Assembly: GCA_029237685.1 (NCBI GenBank)
Contig: JAQZBV010000069.1
Location: 1-44,528 of the forward strand
DNA: 44,528 nt
DNA from: Cytophagaceae bacterium
Lineage (GTDB): Bacteria > Bacteroidota > Bacteroidia > Cytophagales > Cytophagaceae
Reading direction: 5' to 3'
Shown piece after piece: positions 17,322-26,022 of the stretch (within the stretch, counting starts at the first letter, position 1; every line of letters begins with the position of its first letter). The notes beneath the pieces are model-generated. The model was not told the origin of the DNA, made no database searches, and worked only from the letters and a program-made list of their open reading frames with translations. The position numbers and the translations under genes were made by a program.

Positions 17322-18218
17322 ATGACAACAGAAAACTTTAAGTCCGGCTTTATCAGCATCTTGGGGAAACCCAATGTGGGTAAGTCTACGCTGATGAATG
17401 GCTTTATGAAGGACAACCGTTTTTCTATCGTCACGCCCAAGGCGCAAACCACGCGCCACCGCATCATGGGCATTCTCACCGGCGACAATTACCAACTGGT
17501 GATCTCTGATACACCGGGAGTTATAGAGCCCAAGTACAAGCTGCAGGAGTCGATGATGCGCTTCGTCAACTTCTCGCTGGAAGATGCCGACATCGTGCTG
17601 CTGATGGTGGAACCCGGCGACGAAAACCTCTCTGCGGAACTGGAAACCCGGATTTCGCGTTTGACAGTACCGATCTTTTTGATCATCAATAAAATGGATG
17701 CGGCCAGCGCAACACCCGAAAAGGTGTCTGCCTGCAACAGCTACTGGCAAAATGCCGCCAAGCCGGAGAAGGTCTTTTACATCTCGGCCCTGAAGCAACA
17801 AGGCGTGGAAGAACTCTTCGCCGAACTGATCGAAGCCACACCGGTGCATCCGGCATATTACGATACCGACTTCATTTCTGACCGTCCGGAGCGTTTCTTC
17901 GCGGCGGAAATGATCAGAGAACAATTGTTCCTGCAATACAAACAAGAAATCCCTTATTCCTGCGAAGTAAGCATTGACTCCTTCAAGGAAGAAGAAACGA
18001 TATTACGCATCCGGGCCATCATTTACACCGAAAGACCCACTCAAAAATCCATCATCATCGGCAAAGGCGGTATTGCCTTAAAGGCTGTAGGCATCGAGGC
18101 GAGAAAAGGATTGGAGGAATTCTTCGGAAAGCAGGTTTTTTTGGAGACCTTTGTGAAAGTGGATCCGGATTGGAGGAATAAGGATTCGAGGCTTAAGAAC
18201 TTCGGCTACCAATCGTAA
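17322..18218 (+). CDS. era: GTPase Era, 16S rRNA / 30S maturation
   Basis: A 298-residue GTPase acting in 30S subunit assembly, binding the 3' end of 16S rRNA. G1 is GKPNVGKS (15-22), G3 is DTPG (about 63), G4 is NKMD (about 124). The C-terminal KH domain has IIGKGGIALKAVG. Length and order are normal for Era. The gene has its own -7 box just upstream and is followed, after a heptad-repeat hairpin touching its stop codon, by der, another ribosome assembly GTPase, in the same direction. Confidence 0.97.
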   Translation: MTTENFKSGFISILGKPNVGKSTLMNGFMKDNRFSIVTPKAQTTRHRIMGILTGDNYQLVISDTPGVIEPKYKLQESMMRFVNFSLEDADIVLLMVEPGDENLSAELETRISRLTVPIFLIINKMDAASATPEKVSACNSYWQNAAKPEKVFYISALKQQGVEELFAELIEATPVHPAYYDTDFISDRPERFFAAEMIREQLFLQYKQEIPYSCEVSIDSFKEEETILRIRAIIYTERPTQKSIIIGKGGIALKAVGIEARKGLEEFFGKQVFLETFVKVDPDWRNKDSRLKNFGYQS

Positions 18219-18296
18219 AGAGGTACGAGCCAGGAGCTAGGAGCCAGGATAGATGAGAATGAACATTGAGTAAAAAAATCCTAGCTCGTACCTCAT
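18216..18296. repeat. Inverted pair of heptad repeats (CTAGGAG / GTACGAG family)
   Basis: Units TAAAGAG, GTACGAG, CCAGGAG, CTAGGAG, CCAGGAT run from the era stop codon (TAA 18216-18218 is the start of the first unit). The facing arm at 18279-18294 (TCCTAGCTCGTACCTC) pairs with 18220-18235 at 15 of 16 positions. The family recurs at 28123-28186 and 29387-29493. Confidence 0.85.
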
Positions 18297-18328
18297 CATT
18301 TCATTCATCATTAACATTAAAAATCGCC

Positions 18329-19639
18329 ATGTCAAACATAGTAGCCATTGTAGGAAGACCTAACGTAGGTAAATCCACATTCTTTAACCGTCTGGTCGGC
18401 GGTCGCGAAGCCATCATGGACGATGTCAGCGGCGTGACGCGTGACCGTAACTATGGGTATGCCGAATGGCTGGGCCGTAACTTTACCGTGATCGATACGG
18501 GTGGTTATGTGACCGGTTCTGAAGACGTATTCGAAAAACAAATCAGAAAGCAATCGGAAGCGGCGCTGGAAGAAGCGACGGTCATCTTATTCATGGTAGA
18601 CGGCAACGCCGGTCTGCATCCATACGACGAAGAGTTTTCGCGCATCGTGCGCCGTTATAAGAAGCCTACCATTCTGGTGGTGAATAAAATCGACAACGCC
18701 ATGCGTCAGCATGAAACCGCTGAGTTTTATTCATTAGGCCTGGAAGCGAACATTCACGCGGTATCTTCTGCCAGTGGTTCTGGTACAGGAGAATTGCTGG
18801 ACGAACTCATTACTTATTTCCCAAGCGAAGACGCGGAAGATCCGGATGCGGGTATTCCAAGAATCGCTATTCTGGGTAGACCCAACGCGGGCAAGTCTTC
18901 TTTGACCAATATGTTGCTGGGTGAAGAAAGAGCCATCGTGACGGAAATAGCCGGTACCACACGCGATTCCATCAATGCCCGTTACAAGGCCTTCGGTAAG
19001 GAATTCATCCTGATCGATACGGCCGGGATCCGGAAGCGTTCTAAAGTAAAAGAAGACATCGAATTCTATTCGGTGCTCCGTTCGGTGAAGGCTTTGGAAG
19101 ATTCCGATGTCTGTATCATCATGCTGGACGCCCAACACGGTTTGGAAAGCCAGGACATGGCGATCATCTGGATGGCGCTGCAGCGTAAAAAGGGGATTGT
19201 GATTCTGGTGAACAAATGGGATTTGATCGAAAAGGACAACCATACCTTCGGCAATTACGAGAAAGAACTGAAGGAGCGTTTGGGCCCTTTGAGCTATATT
19301 CCAATCGTTTTCATTTCGGTGGTTGAAAAACAAAGGGTCTTCCAAGCCATTGAAAAAGCCATTGAGGTTTACGACAGCTACAAATCGAAAATCCCTACGT
19401 CTCAGCTGAATGAAAAATTATTGCCTGAAATTGAAGCTTATCCTCCTCCATCCTGGAAAGGAAAGTACATTCAGATCAAATATGTGACCCAGTTACCGAC
19501 CAAAAGTGTGACTTTTGCCTTTTTCTGTAATTCGCCCCAATATATCCGGGAGCCTTACGAAAGATACCTTGTCAACAAAATTAGGCTGCATTTTGGCTTC
19601 GATGGGGTTCCAATAAATGTAGTTTTCCGAAAAAAGTAA
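18329..19639 (+). CDS. der: Ribosome assembly GTPase Der (EngA)
   Basis: A 436-residue protein with two tandem GTPase domains, required for 50S maturation. First P loop GRPNVGKS (9-16), with DTGG and NKID further on; second P loop GRPNAGKS (about 184-191), with DTAG and NKWD. A KH-like C-terminal domain follows (ending INVVFRKK). The start at 18329 gives the canonical MSNIVAIVGRPNVGKS; the upstream in-frame codons run back into the repeat hairpin and are not conserved-looking. Confidence 0.97.
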   Translation: MSNIVAIVGRPNVGKSTFFNRLVGGREAIMDDVSGVTRDRNYGYAEWLGRNFTVIDTGGYVTGSEDVFEKQIRKQSEAALEEATVILFMVDGNAGLHPYDEEFSRIVRRYKKPTILVVNKIDNAMRQHETAEFYSLGLEANIHAVSSASGSGTGELLDELITYFPSEDAEDPDAGIPRIAILGRPNAGKSSLTNMLLGEERAIVTEIAGTTRDSINARYKAFGKEFILIDTAGIRKRSKVKEDIEFYSVLRSVKALEDSDVCIIMLDAQHGLESQDMAIIWMALQRKKGIVILVNKWDLIEKDNHTFGNYEKELKERLGPLSYIPIVFISVVEKQRVFQAIEKAIEVYDSYKSKIPTSQLNEKLLPEIEAYPPPSWKGKYIQIKYVTQLPTKSVTFAFFCNSPQYIREPYERYLVNKIRLHFGFDGVPINVVFRKK

Positions 19640-19680
19640 AAAAAAATAAGGGAAAGTCTTTCCCCGTCCAAAATATTGTA

Positions 19681-19688
19681 TAGCTTTG
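19681..19688 (+). promoter_or_regulatory. -7 promoter box of the small lipoprotein gene
   Basis: TAGCTTTG matches TAnnTTTG exactly, 33 bases upstream of the ATG at 19721. A clear -33 TTTG is not visible. Confidence 0.5.
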
Positions 19689-19720
19689 TAGCTCAGTTTA
19701 AACTAATAAAATTTAACACA

Positions 19721-19927
19721 ATGAGAAAATTATTCGCTTTATTATCTGTTGCTACTGTTTTGACTTTAGCTTCTTGCGGTGCAAAATCTGAAGAGTCTGC
19801 TTCTGCGGCTGATTCTACAGCTGCTGCTGACACTACTGTTGCTGTTCCTGTTGACACAACTACTGCTGCTCCTGCTGACACTGTAGTTGTTACTGACACT
19901 ACTGTAGTTGTACCTGCTACAAAGTAA
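19721..19927 (+). CDS. Small Ala/Thr/Asp/Val-rich lipoprotein
   Basis: A 68-residue predicted lipoprotein. The start at 19721 gives MRKLFALLSVATVLTLASCG, with lipobox LASC and lipidated Cys at residue 19. The mature part is low complexity (repeats of A-D-T-T-V-V-V type), acidic and probably disordered. Similar short lipoproteins are common in Bacteroidota with unknown role. It has its own promoter and terminator, so it is a single-gene unit. Confidence 0.8.
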   Translation: MRKLFALLSVATVLTLASCGAKSEESASAADSTAAADTTVAVPVDTTTAAPADTVVVTDTTVVVPATK

Positions 19928-19950
19928 TTATTTCTTCTTAGAAGAAATGA

Positions 19951-19985
19951 ATGCCCCTTTCTTTTGAGAGGGGCATTTTTTATTT
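19951..19985 (+). terminator. Rho-independent terminator
   Basis: ATGCCCC...GGGGCAT stem with a short loop, followed by TTTTTTATTTTT. It lies 24 bases past the lipoprotein stop and directly ahead of the SprT-like gene. Confidence 0.9.
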
Positions 19986-19991
19986 TTGGAA

Positions 19992-20618
19992 ATGGAACAA
20001 CACACGGCACAAAAGCTCTTCGCCAAGTTTGTGCCCGAATCATCTGCTTCTTATTGCGCTAACCTCTGGATCGGTTTAGGATTTGAATTCAAACTTGCCC
20101 GTTCCCGCTCTTCCAAACTCGGGGATTACTGGTACAGCTCTGCCGTCAAGCGTCACAAAATCACGGTCAACAAAGACCTCAATACCTATTCTTTCCTGGT
20201 CACCTACATCCACGAAGTGGCGCACATGGTCGCGGGCATCCGTCACGGTTACCGCATCAAGCCGCATGGGGAAGAATGGAAATCTTGTTTCAAGGAAGTC
20301 ATGTACCCGCTCATGAAAGAAGAGGTGCTACCGGAAGATGTCTTGATTCCTTTGCACGATTACATGATTTCTCCCGGTGCTTCTTCCTGCTCCGATCCCG
20401 CGCTGTATAAGGCTCTGGCCAAATACGATGCCAAACAGGATTTTCAATTGTTTCTTTCCGATGTACCTGTCGGTGCTTCTTTTGTTTTTGGCAAACGCAT
20501 TTTCCGCAAAGAAAAAACCATGCGGACCAGGGCTTTGTGTGTGGAGGTAAAAAACGGACACCGCTATTATATTTCGCAGGCGGCGGAGGTGAAAGTACTA
20601 CAGGCCCAAATATTTTAG
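19992..20618 (+). CDS. SprT-like zinc metalloprotease-fold protein
   Basis: A 208-residue protein with the SprT signature: YIHEVAHMV contains HExxH (about residues 75-79) and a third His lies in PHGEEWKSCF. The SprT family covers zinc-dependent peptidases related to eukaryotic Spartan; the substrate here is unknown. ATG 19992 is preferred to the in-frame TTG two codons earlier. The stop codon TAG is part of the first unit of a TTAGTTG repeat array. It has no signal peptide, so it is cytoplasmic. Confidence 0.85.
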   Translation: MEQHTAQKLFAKFVPESSASYCANLWIGLGFEFKLARSRSSKLGDYWYSSAVKRHKITVNKDLNTYSFLVTYIHEVAHMVAGIRHGYRIKPHGEEWKSCFKEVMYPLMKEEVLPEDVLIPLHDYMISPGASSCSDPALYKALAKYDAKQDFQLFLSDVPVGASFVFGKRIFRKEKTMRTRALCVEVKNGHRYYISQAAEVKVLQAQIF

Positions 20619-20663
20619 TTGTTAGTTGTTAGTTGTTAGTTGTTAGTTGTTAGTTGTTAGTTG
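20615..20663. repeat. Heptad repeat, seven exact TTAGTTG units
   Basis: Seven identical units from 20615 to 20663. The first contains the SprT-like gene's stop codon. A second array of the same unit, in the same orientation, lies at 25170-25249 on the other side of the next gene. Confidence 0.95.
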
Positions 20664-20701
20664 AAATAAAAATAGTTTATACTTTCGTTCGCACTTCAAC
20701 T

Positions 20702-20883
20702 GGCCCCTAAATCCCCCGAAGGAGACTTTAGTTTGATGTAAAAAAAGAAGAAGCCCTTCGCATTTAGTATGCGAAGGGCTTCTTTGTTTTATTGCAAGTC
20801 CCCTTTAGGGGATTTAGGGGTTAAGACAGTATGCGCGAGTATGGAGGAACAAATACAAGTCCCCTTCAGGGGATTTAGGGGCC
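20702..20883. repeat. Three copies of a CCCCTAAATCCCC-type palindromic repeat
   Basis: Copies at 20702-20728 (forward), 20796-20821 and 20857-20883 (reverse) share the core AAGTCCCCTTTAGGGGATTT plus AGGGG. The unit is itself partly palindromic (CCCCTTTAGGGG/CCCCTAAAGGGG). Related copies at 25128, 25298 and 25361 flank the other side of the 21010-24954 gene. Confidence 0.85.
20748..20784. terminator. Bidirectional terminator between convergent genes
   Basis: A perfect 16-bp stem (AAGAAGCCCTTCGCAT at 20748-20763, ATGCGAAGGGCTTCTT at 20769-20784) with A run on the left and T-rich sequence on the right, so it can act on both strands. It serves the SprT-like gene (+) and the 21010-24954 gene (-). 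Confidence 0.9.
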
Positions 20884-21009
20884 AGCTAGTATGAAGCACG
20901 AGTAGTGTGTTTTCAATCTAGGTGAAGAAAGCCAGAAAAAAAACAGAGCGAAGAAACAGCATACGCCGTCCTCCGCTCTGTACCAACATTTATTATTTTT
21001 GTTTTCCTT

Positions 21010-24000
21010 TTATTCCACCACAAACTTTCTTGTCAATCCTTCGCTCGTCTTGAACAAGTAAATGCCTTTCGTCAATCCGGCAATGGAAATTTCATTGGAT
21101 TGTACCACACGCTGCACTATTGTTCCGGTCATGTCAAACACTTCACCTGTCACTTCTTTGTTGATGCGGATCGTCTCTCCTTTTGCAGGGTTCGGATATA
21201 AAGTCAAACCGTTAAAGGATAGTGTTGGATCTTCCACTGAAGTGATCACGTTTTGAACTTCGTATACAGATACTGTACCGCTTAGTTCGTTTGATACAGC
21301 CACGTAAGGTTTGCCGTTAGGGCTGTTTGTAGCGGAGATATAAATAATGGCCTCCGGACCTTGATCACCGCTGTAAGACAGCAGGCTTCTGCTGTTTTTA
21401 TAATCCACAAATACAGGTGAAGCAGGATTGGTGATGTCATACACCATTACGCCACCTACTCTTTCCAAACCGATGAAGGCATAAACCTTTCCATCAATCG
21501 TTGCCACGGTAAGTCCTTCCGGCTCCGGACCTTTTGCACGGCTTCTGTTTTTGAAAGCATTGCTTTCATTGTCGGCATTAAAGATGGGAGATACCAAAGG
21601 ATCGGTTGATGTGATCATTTCAAAATCATCACCGCTGTCGTATACCAATTGTTTGGTATCGGCATTGAAGATACTGAATGATCTTGCTCCTACGGCATAC
21701 AATTCATCGTAGTCACCGTCGTTGTCCGTATCTCCCTGGAGGTTGGTAATTCTGAATCTTCCCAGGTTATGGTCTTCTTTTAACACCGCTGCATTCGGAA
21801 ATACGGTAGGATCAAGAATGACGGAAGCGTTATTGACTGTCGTACGTTCAACGAATCCTGTGTATTCTTTTTCATCTCCTTCGTTGGCCGTTACAATGTA
21901 ATTTACAGCCCCTACTGAATAATTCGCCATACCGTCCGGTAGGTAAAATCCTTTCACGGGCCAGTTGCATATCGCGACGGTGCCATTGTTATCCGAAGCA
22001 TCAAATCCGTTTCCTACGGCATTGTAATTTTTTGTGCCCAATGGCCAGATGTCCGTGATGGCTTTGGTTTGCAAATTGATTTCCGCGATGGCATTGTTCT
22101 CCTGCAAGGTTACCCATGCTTTTTCAGAGTTCGCGGATACCGTAACATATTCCGGCTCGATGTCTTGCGACAAGGTGCTGGTCGATTTTGTTTTACGAAT
22201 ACCGGATGCGATCAGCGCTGCTTCATTGGCATTGAAGCCGGTAAAATCAAGGGTGGTTACATTTGATTGCGACAAAGAAGCAATGCCTCCCGAGATGTCG
22301 ATGATGCTGACAGAACCTTCCGGATCCACAGAGTAATTAGCGGTCGGTTGACCTTCATTAGCCGTCAATACTTTTGTGCCGTCCGGTGTAAAGGTGATCA
22401 TGTCAGGCAAGGCGCCTACCGTCACCTGTTTTAAAAAGTTACCGTCCGTATCGAAGAATACTACTGAGCCGTTGAGTTCTTCGTTTGCATTCGGAGAGGC
22501 AACAGCCACAATGCCATTTTTAACAGCGACACTGGTGATGCCACCATAGGTTGCCATGTTCACAGAAGAAATAAACGAAATGGCTTCAGGATTAGAAAAG
22601 TCCGCGATGTCCAGACGATCTTGTATGGCGCTGGTCATGAACAAACGTTGAGTCTGCGGATCGTGTACTACAATTTCCGTTGTGCTTCCGTTGGTGCTCA
22701 CCGGTTCGAAACTTCCTACATGAGACAGCTCGATGCTTTGTGTGGCGGTTGGTGCTTCGCGGTCGTTGTCCTGAATAAAGAGGGTAAAGTAAGGTGTTCC
22801 TGTCAATGTCAATCCTACCGGGTTTTCTAAACTCAATACCAGGTATTCGGTTTGTTCTTCTGTGTTGTCGTTGATCAAAGGTACGGTAATTACTTGCGAA
22901 GAATTGCTCGCCCCTGTAAACGATAGCGTCTGCGTGATCAGTGTAACGTCAGCTGCATTTGCGGTGCTGAAAGGCGATGCTTTCACCACCAGGTCAATGC
23001 TGGATATGGAAGGGTTCTGTAATGTCAGGCTGATCGTTGCTGTACCTGCGTTTTCATTGACGGAAAGGAATTTGGTAACGAAACCTACCGAAGTGTTGTA
23101 AGAAAAATTGAAGGTATAAGGAGCAGTCATAGTGCGGTTTTCCGAATCCTTGATGTTGTTCAACTGAATGCTGTAAGATGTTGCGGTTGAAAAAGGTGTG
23201 CTGAAGGTTACCGTGATCGTATCTGCCAATGCACCGTTGTTTGTTCTGACAGCTGCACTGATGCCTGCAATGCCTGTGTAATTGGCCAGGTCAGTAGCTG
23301 ACGCATTGTCCAGGTCGTTGTTGAACACAAAGCGCAAGGTTGTCTGGTTCATGACTTTCGCAGACACTACAGAAGGAGGACCAGGGAAAGTCCATGTCGG
23401 CCAGGTTTGGCCAGGTAAATCTCCTGCAATACCAATCCAGTTGGCAGGATTTAAAATAGACGCTTGCAATTGTGCCTTGTTTCCCGTTAGAGCACCGTTG
23501 TAATAAGCATTGACCGTATTACCTGATACATTGCCTTGCGTCGTGCTGAGGTTGATGGCACTTGTTCCCTCGGTCAAACCGGAAGGAAGCATAGACCCTG
23601 AGCCACTGCAAGCAGCGAGGGTGGATAACCAGGCGTTAGAGCTTAAGGCTGTGATATGATGAGAAGGACTGGCAGCCGAACCGGTGTATACCATGAATTG
23701 ATCTCCGCCAGAACTCAATCCGAATTTAGCACCTGATATGGATCCTATATTTACTGAAGGGATATCGTTCTTCACGTAAATGATGGTACCTGCTGCGACG
23801 CCTTCTGAAGGCGCTGTCCAGGTCAAGCCACCAGCACATTGTCCTGTCGTCGTGAATTTACCATCGGCAAAATTAATGATAGTACCCGGTAATATATCCA
23901 CTAAGGCAAGCAAGGCAACTTCGTCGTCTTTATCTGTGGCATTCATGCGGTATGCAATGGGAACTAAATCTCCTGGCTGGAAAACAGTTTGAGGGGAAAT

Positions 24001-24954
24001 AGTAGTAAAGAGCGAAGATTGAATAGCAGTCACTGCATTATCACTGAAGTCTTCCACCACATTTTCTTTTACCGCTACATAATACACTTGGCCGCTTATC
24101 AAATCGACGGAAGGAACCAGTGTGATTTCATTTCCTGAAATGGTAGCATCGAAAGCAACCGTTGTTCCGCTTGCATTTGTCAATTTCAATTCTACCAAAT
24201 CATCTACATTGTTATTGTCAATCGCTCCATCGTTGATCAGGCGAATGTTTTCGCTAAACGTAATTTTAGGTTGAACATTCACCGCCACGTTTGTCGTATT
24301 GTTTGCGGGGACAAAACTTACAATCGGAGGATTGGTATCTGGAGCACCGGTAGCAGTAGCATCTGCGGTAAAATTATCAAAGCGGTTGTTTCCACCTGTT
24401 CCGCCGACTCCCACTTCAAATGTAATTCTTATTTTAAAGTTTGGATTATTATCAGCTTCCGGAATGGCAGAGAAATCTAAGGATTGCAAAGCAGGACCAC
24501 TGAAAATCGTTGTAATAGTAGCAAAAGTTATATAATTACTGCCGTCTGTTGTATAGGCAACAACTTGTTTTTCCGCACCGTTACCTGTACTGGAACGGCG
24601 AGTAGTGTATTTTACAATTACATTTTCATAACCGGAAGTCGGCAAAGAAAAAATCAAGGTGCCACCGTTTGCTGAATTGGTATAACGTAAATGTGAACCG
24701 GCAGCATCACCGTTTCTGGCATTCTCATTCAAATCAGAAAACCCTTCGCCCGTATTACCGGTGAAGGGCACTGTGCTGGTTCCTCCGGGGGCATTGATCA
24801 CCGTAATGGCACCGCCGCCGTTTGTATAAGAAGGAGTAAGCAATTCACTTAATGATCCGGATTGATTAAAGTTCCAATAGTGAATCAAATCCTGTGAAAA
24901 GACAGGAAGTTGAAAGGAGAAAAGGAAAGCGAGTAAGAGTAATTTTCGTTGCAT
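21010..24954 (-). CDS. Large secreted multidomain protein, choice-of-anchor I type, T9SS cargo
   Basis: A 1314-residue predicted surface protein. The start at 24954 opens a signal peptide (MQRKLLLLAFLFSFQLPVFS). In order: an N-terminal beta-sandwich (about 20-205), an SbsA/Big_5-type Ig domain (PPIVSFVPANNTTNVAVNVQ, about 210-320), a lamin-tail-like segment (about 330-530), a second Ig-like stretch, a Calx-beta domain (FLSVNENAGTATISLTL, about 675-780), a choice-of-anchor I beta-propeller region (from ELSHVGSFEPVST to about 1230), and a type A T9SS sorting domain (LYPNPAKGE to KFVVE). Related bacterial proteins are sometimes annotated as phosphatase or nuclease partners; no catalytic site is evident here. 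It is the largest T9SS cargo in the window and is bracketed by duplicated intergenic repeats. Confidence 0.85.
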   Translation of the reverse strand: MQRKLLLLAFLFSFQLPVFSQDLIHYWNFNQSGSLSELLTPSYTNGGGAITVINAPGGTSTVPFTGNTGEGFSDLNENARNGDAAGSHLRYTNSANGGTLIFSLPTSGYENVIVKYTTRRSSTGNGAEKQVVAYTTDGSNYITFATITTIFSGPALQSLDFSAIPEADNNPNFKIRITFEVGVGGTGGNNRFDNFTADATATGAPDTNPPIVSFVPANNTTNVAVNVQPKITFSENIRLINDGAIDNNNVDDLVELKLTNASGTTVAFDATISGNEITLVPSVDLISGQVYYVAVKENVVEDFSDNAVTAIQSSLFTTISPQTVFQPGDLVPIAYRMNATDKDDEVALLALVDILPGTIINFADGKFTTTGQCAGGLTWTAPSEGVAAGTIIYVKNDIPSVNIGSISGAKFGLSSGGDQFMVYTGSAASPSHHITALSSNAWLSTLAACSGSGSMLPSGLTEGTSAINLSTTQGNVSGNTVNAYYNGALTGNKAQLQASILNPANWIGIAGDLPGQTWPTWTFPGPPSVVSAKVMNQTTLRFVFNNDLDNASATDLANYTGIAGISAAVRTNNGALADTITVTFSTPFSTATSYSIQLNNIKDSENRTMTAPYTFNFSYNTSVGFVTKFLSVNENAGTATISLTLQNPSISSIDLVVKASPFSTANAADVTLITQTLSFTGASNSSQVITVPLINDNTEEQTEYLVLSLENPVGLTLTGTPYFTLFIQDNDREAPTATQSIELSHVGSFEPVSTNGSTTEIVVHDPQTQRLFMTSAIQDRLDIADFSNPEAISFISSVNMATYGGITSVAVKNGIVAVASPNANEELNGSVVFFDTDGNFLKQVTVGALPDMITFTPDGTKVLTANEGQPTANYSVDPEGSVSIIDISGGIASLSQSNVTTLDFTGFNANEAALIASGIRKTKSTSTLSQDIEPEYVTVSANSEKAWVTLQENNAIAEINLQTKAITDIWPLGTKNYNAVGNGFDASDNNGTVAICNWPVKGFYLPDGMANYSVGAVNYIVTANEGDEKEYTGFVERTTVNNASVILDPTVFPNAAVLKEDHNLGRFRITNLQGDTDNDGDYDELYAVGARSFSIFNADTKQLVYDSGDDFEMITSTDPLVSPIFNADNESNAFKNRSRAKGPEPEGLTVATIDGKVYAFIGLERVGGVMVYDITNPASPVFVDYKNSRSLLSYSGDQGPEAIIYISATNSPNGKPYVAVSNELSGTVSVYEVQNVITSVEDPTLSFNGLTLYPNPAKGETIRINKEVTGEVFDMTGTIVQRVVQSNEISIAGLTKGIYLFKTSEGLTRKFVVE

Positions 24955-25127
24955 CGTCGTTATAGTTTGTCTCATTGATATTTCAATGGTCAAACTTATA
25001 GCTGCAATGTTTCCTTAATGTAACTGAAATGTTAAAGGCTTGTCTTTTATTACTGCAAAACAACTGTGGTGTTAATACACATATAGTATTAAAAAAATAG
25101 GCATGACGTTGTTAGTCAGTCCGTCTT

Positions 25128-25389
25128 GCCCCTAAATCCCCTGAAGGGGACTTTACCTTAATGTAAAGGTTAGTTGTTAGTTGTTAGTTGTTAGTTGTTA
25201 GTTGTTAGTTGTTAGTTGTTAGTTGTTAGTTGTTAGTTGTTAGTTGTTATAAAATATTTTTTATTTTATAATACTAAGTTCTCGCTTTATACCGTCTGGC
25301 CCCTAAATCCCCTAAAGGGGACTTAAAAACAAAAAAACGATTATGCTATAAATAAGGACCTAGTCCCCTTTAGGGGATTTAGGGGCTAG
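25128..25389. repeat. Composite repeat block upstream of the 21010-24954 gene
   Basis: CCCCTAAATCCCC-type units lie at 25128-25155 and 25298-25324 (forward) and 25361-25389 (reverse). Between the first two is a TTAGTTG array. The pattern, including the following GTGAAGAAA...ACAGAGCG sequence at 25411-25437, mirrors that at 20615-20960 on the other side of the gene. The 24955-25455 gap holds no gene. Confidence 0.85.
25170..25249. repeat. Heptad repeat, eleven TTAGTTG units
   Basis: Eleven exact units (25170-25246) plus a partial one. Same unit and strand as the array at 20615-20663. Confidence 0.95.
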
Positions 25390-25455
25390 ATGGATTGAAA
25401 CTAACGGTAAGAGTGAAGAAACAGAAACAGAGCGTAGAAACAGTGTTTGCTCGTT

Positions 25456-26022
25456 TTAATTTAACCGTTTGGTGATCGCTCCATCCACCACCTGAAAAAA
25501 CAACTCCGGTGTCATCGTGCGCCAGTTCTCATGATCCAGCTCTCCGCCATAGTTGATGTAATAATCGAGGTTAAATTTTTTCCATTCCGAGGTCACGTGC
25601 TCTCTGAAATTTACAGCTGCGATCCATCCCTCTTCTACGTCTTCAAACCATTCCTCATAGTACGAATCGTCTGAACCATGAAAATTCAGAATGTTTTCTC
25701 CGATCAGAATAAATTTGTTGATGCCTTCACTTACTATCAGATCAATGACGTTGCGTTTCAAATGCATGATGTCGTTGTGCAGCGTGTCGTTCCACTCCCC
25801 CATCAATTCAATGACGCAACATCGTTTGTCGTAGTCGGCGTAAAGAATTTTAACGTAGAGTGTTTCGGAGCCTATAAAGTCCCAGAGGGGATGGATGTAA
25901 TACCCATAGATGGTATTCTCGTATTGTTGGAGGTTGTAATGGGCTTTGTAAAAAGGAGAACGTTTGTCCTTATTGGATTGGTAAAATTTCTCCCAGTTGT
26001 AATATGGTTCAATGTCCTGCAT
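25456..26022 (-). CDS. Conserved-looking protein of unknown function coupled to murQ
   Basis: A 188-residue soluble protein rich in aromatic and acidic residues (EEWFEDVEEGWIAAVNFREH). I do not recognise a domain. The start at 26022 (MQDIEPYYNWEKFY) lies inside the last codons of murQ in another frame, a 14-base overlap that implies translational coupling. The coupling suggests a role with MurQ in peptidoglycan sugar recycling or cell-wall control, but nothing in the sequence shows it. Confidence 0.75.
   Translation of the reverse strand: MQDIEPYYNWEKFYQSNKDKRSPFYKAHYNLQQYENTIYGYYIHPLWDFIGSETLYVKILYADYDKRCCVIELMGEWNDTLHNDIMHLKRNVIDLIVSEGINKFILIGENILNFHGSDDSYYEEWFEDVEEGWIAAVNFREHVTSEWKKFNLDYYINYGGELDHENWRTMTPELFFQVVDGAITKRLN

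Noticed and set aside
25170..25249. CRISPR-like array from the TTAGTTG repeats
   Set aside because: The units are contiguous 7-base tandem repeats with no spacers and no cas genes nearby.
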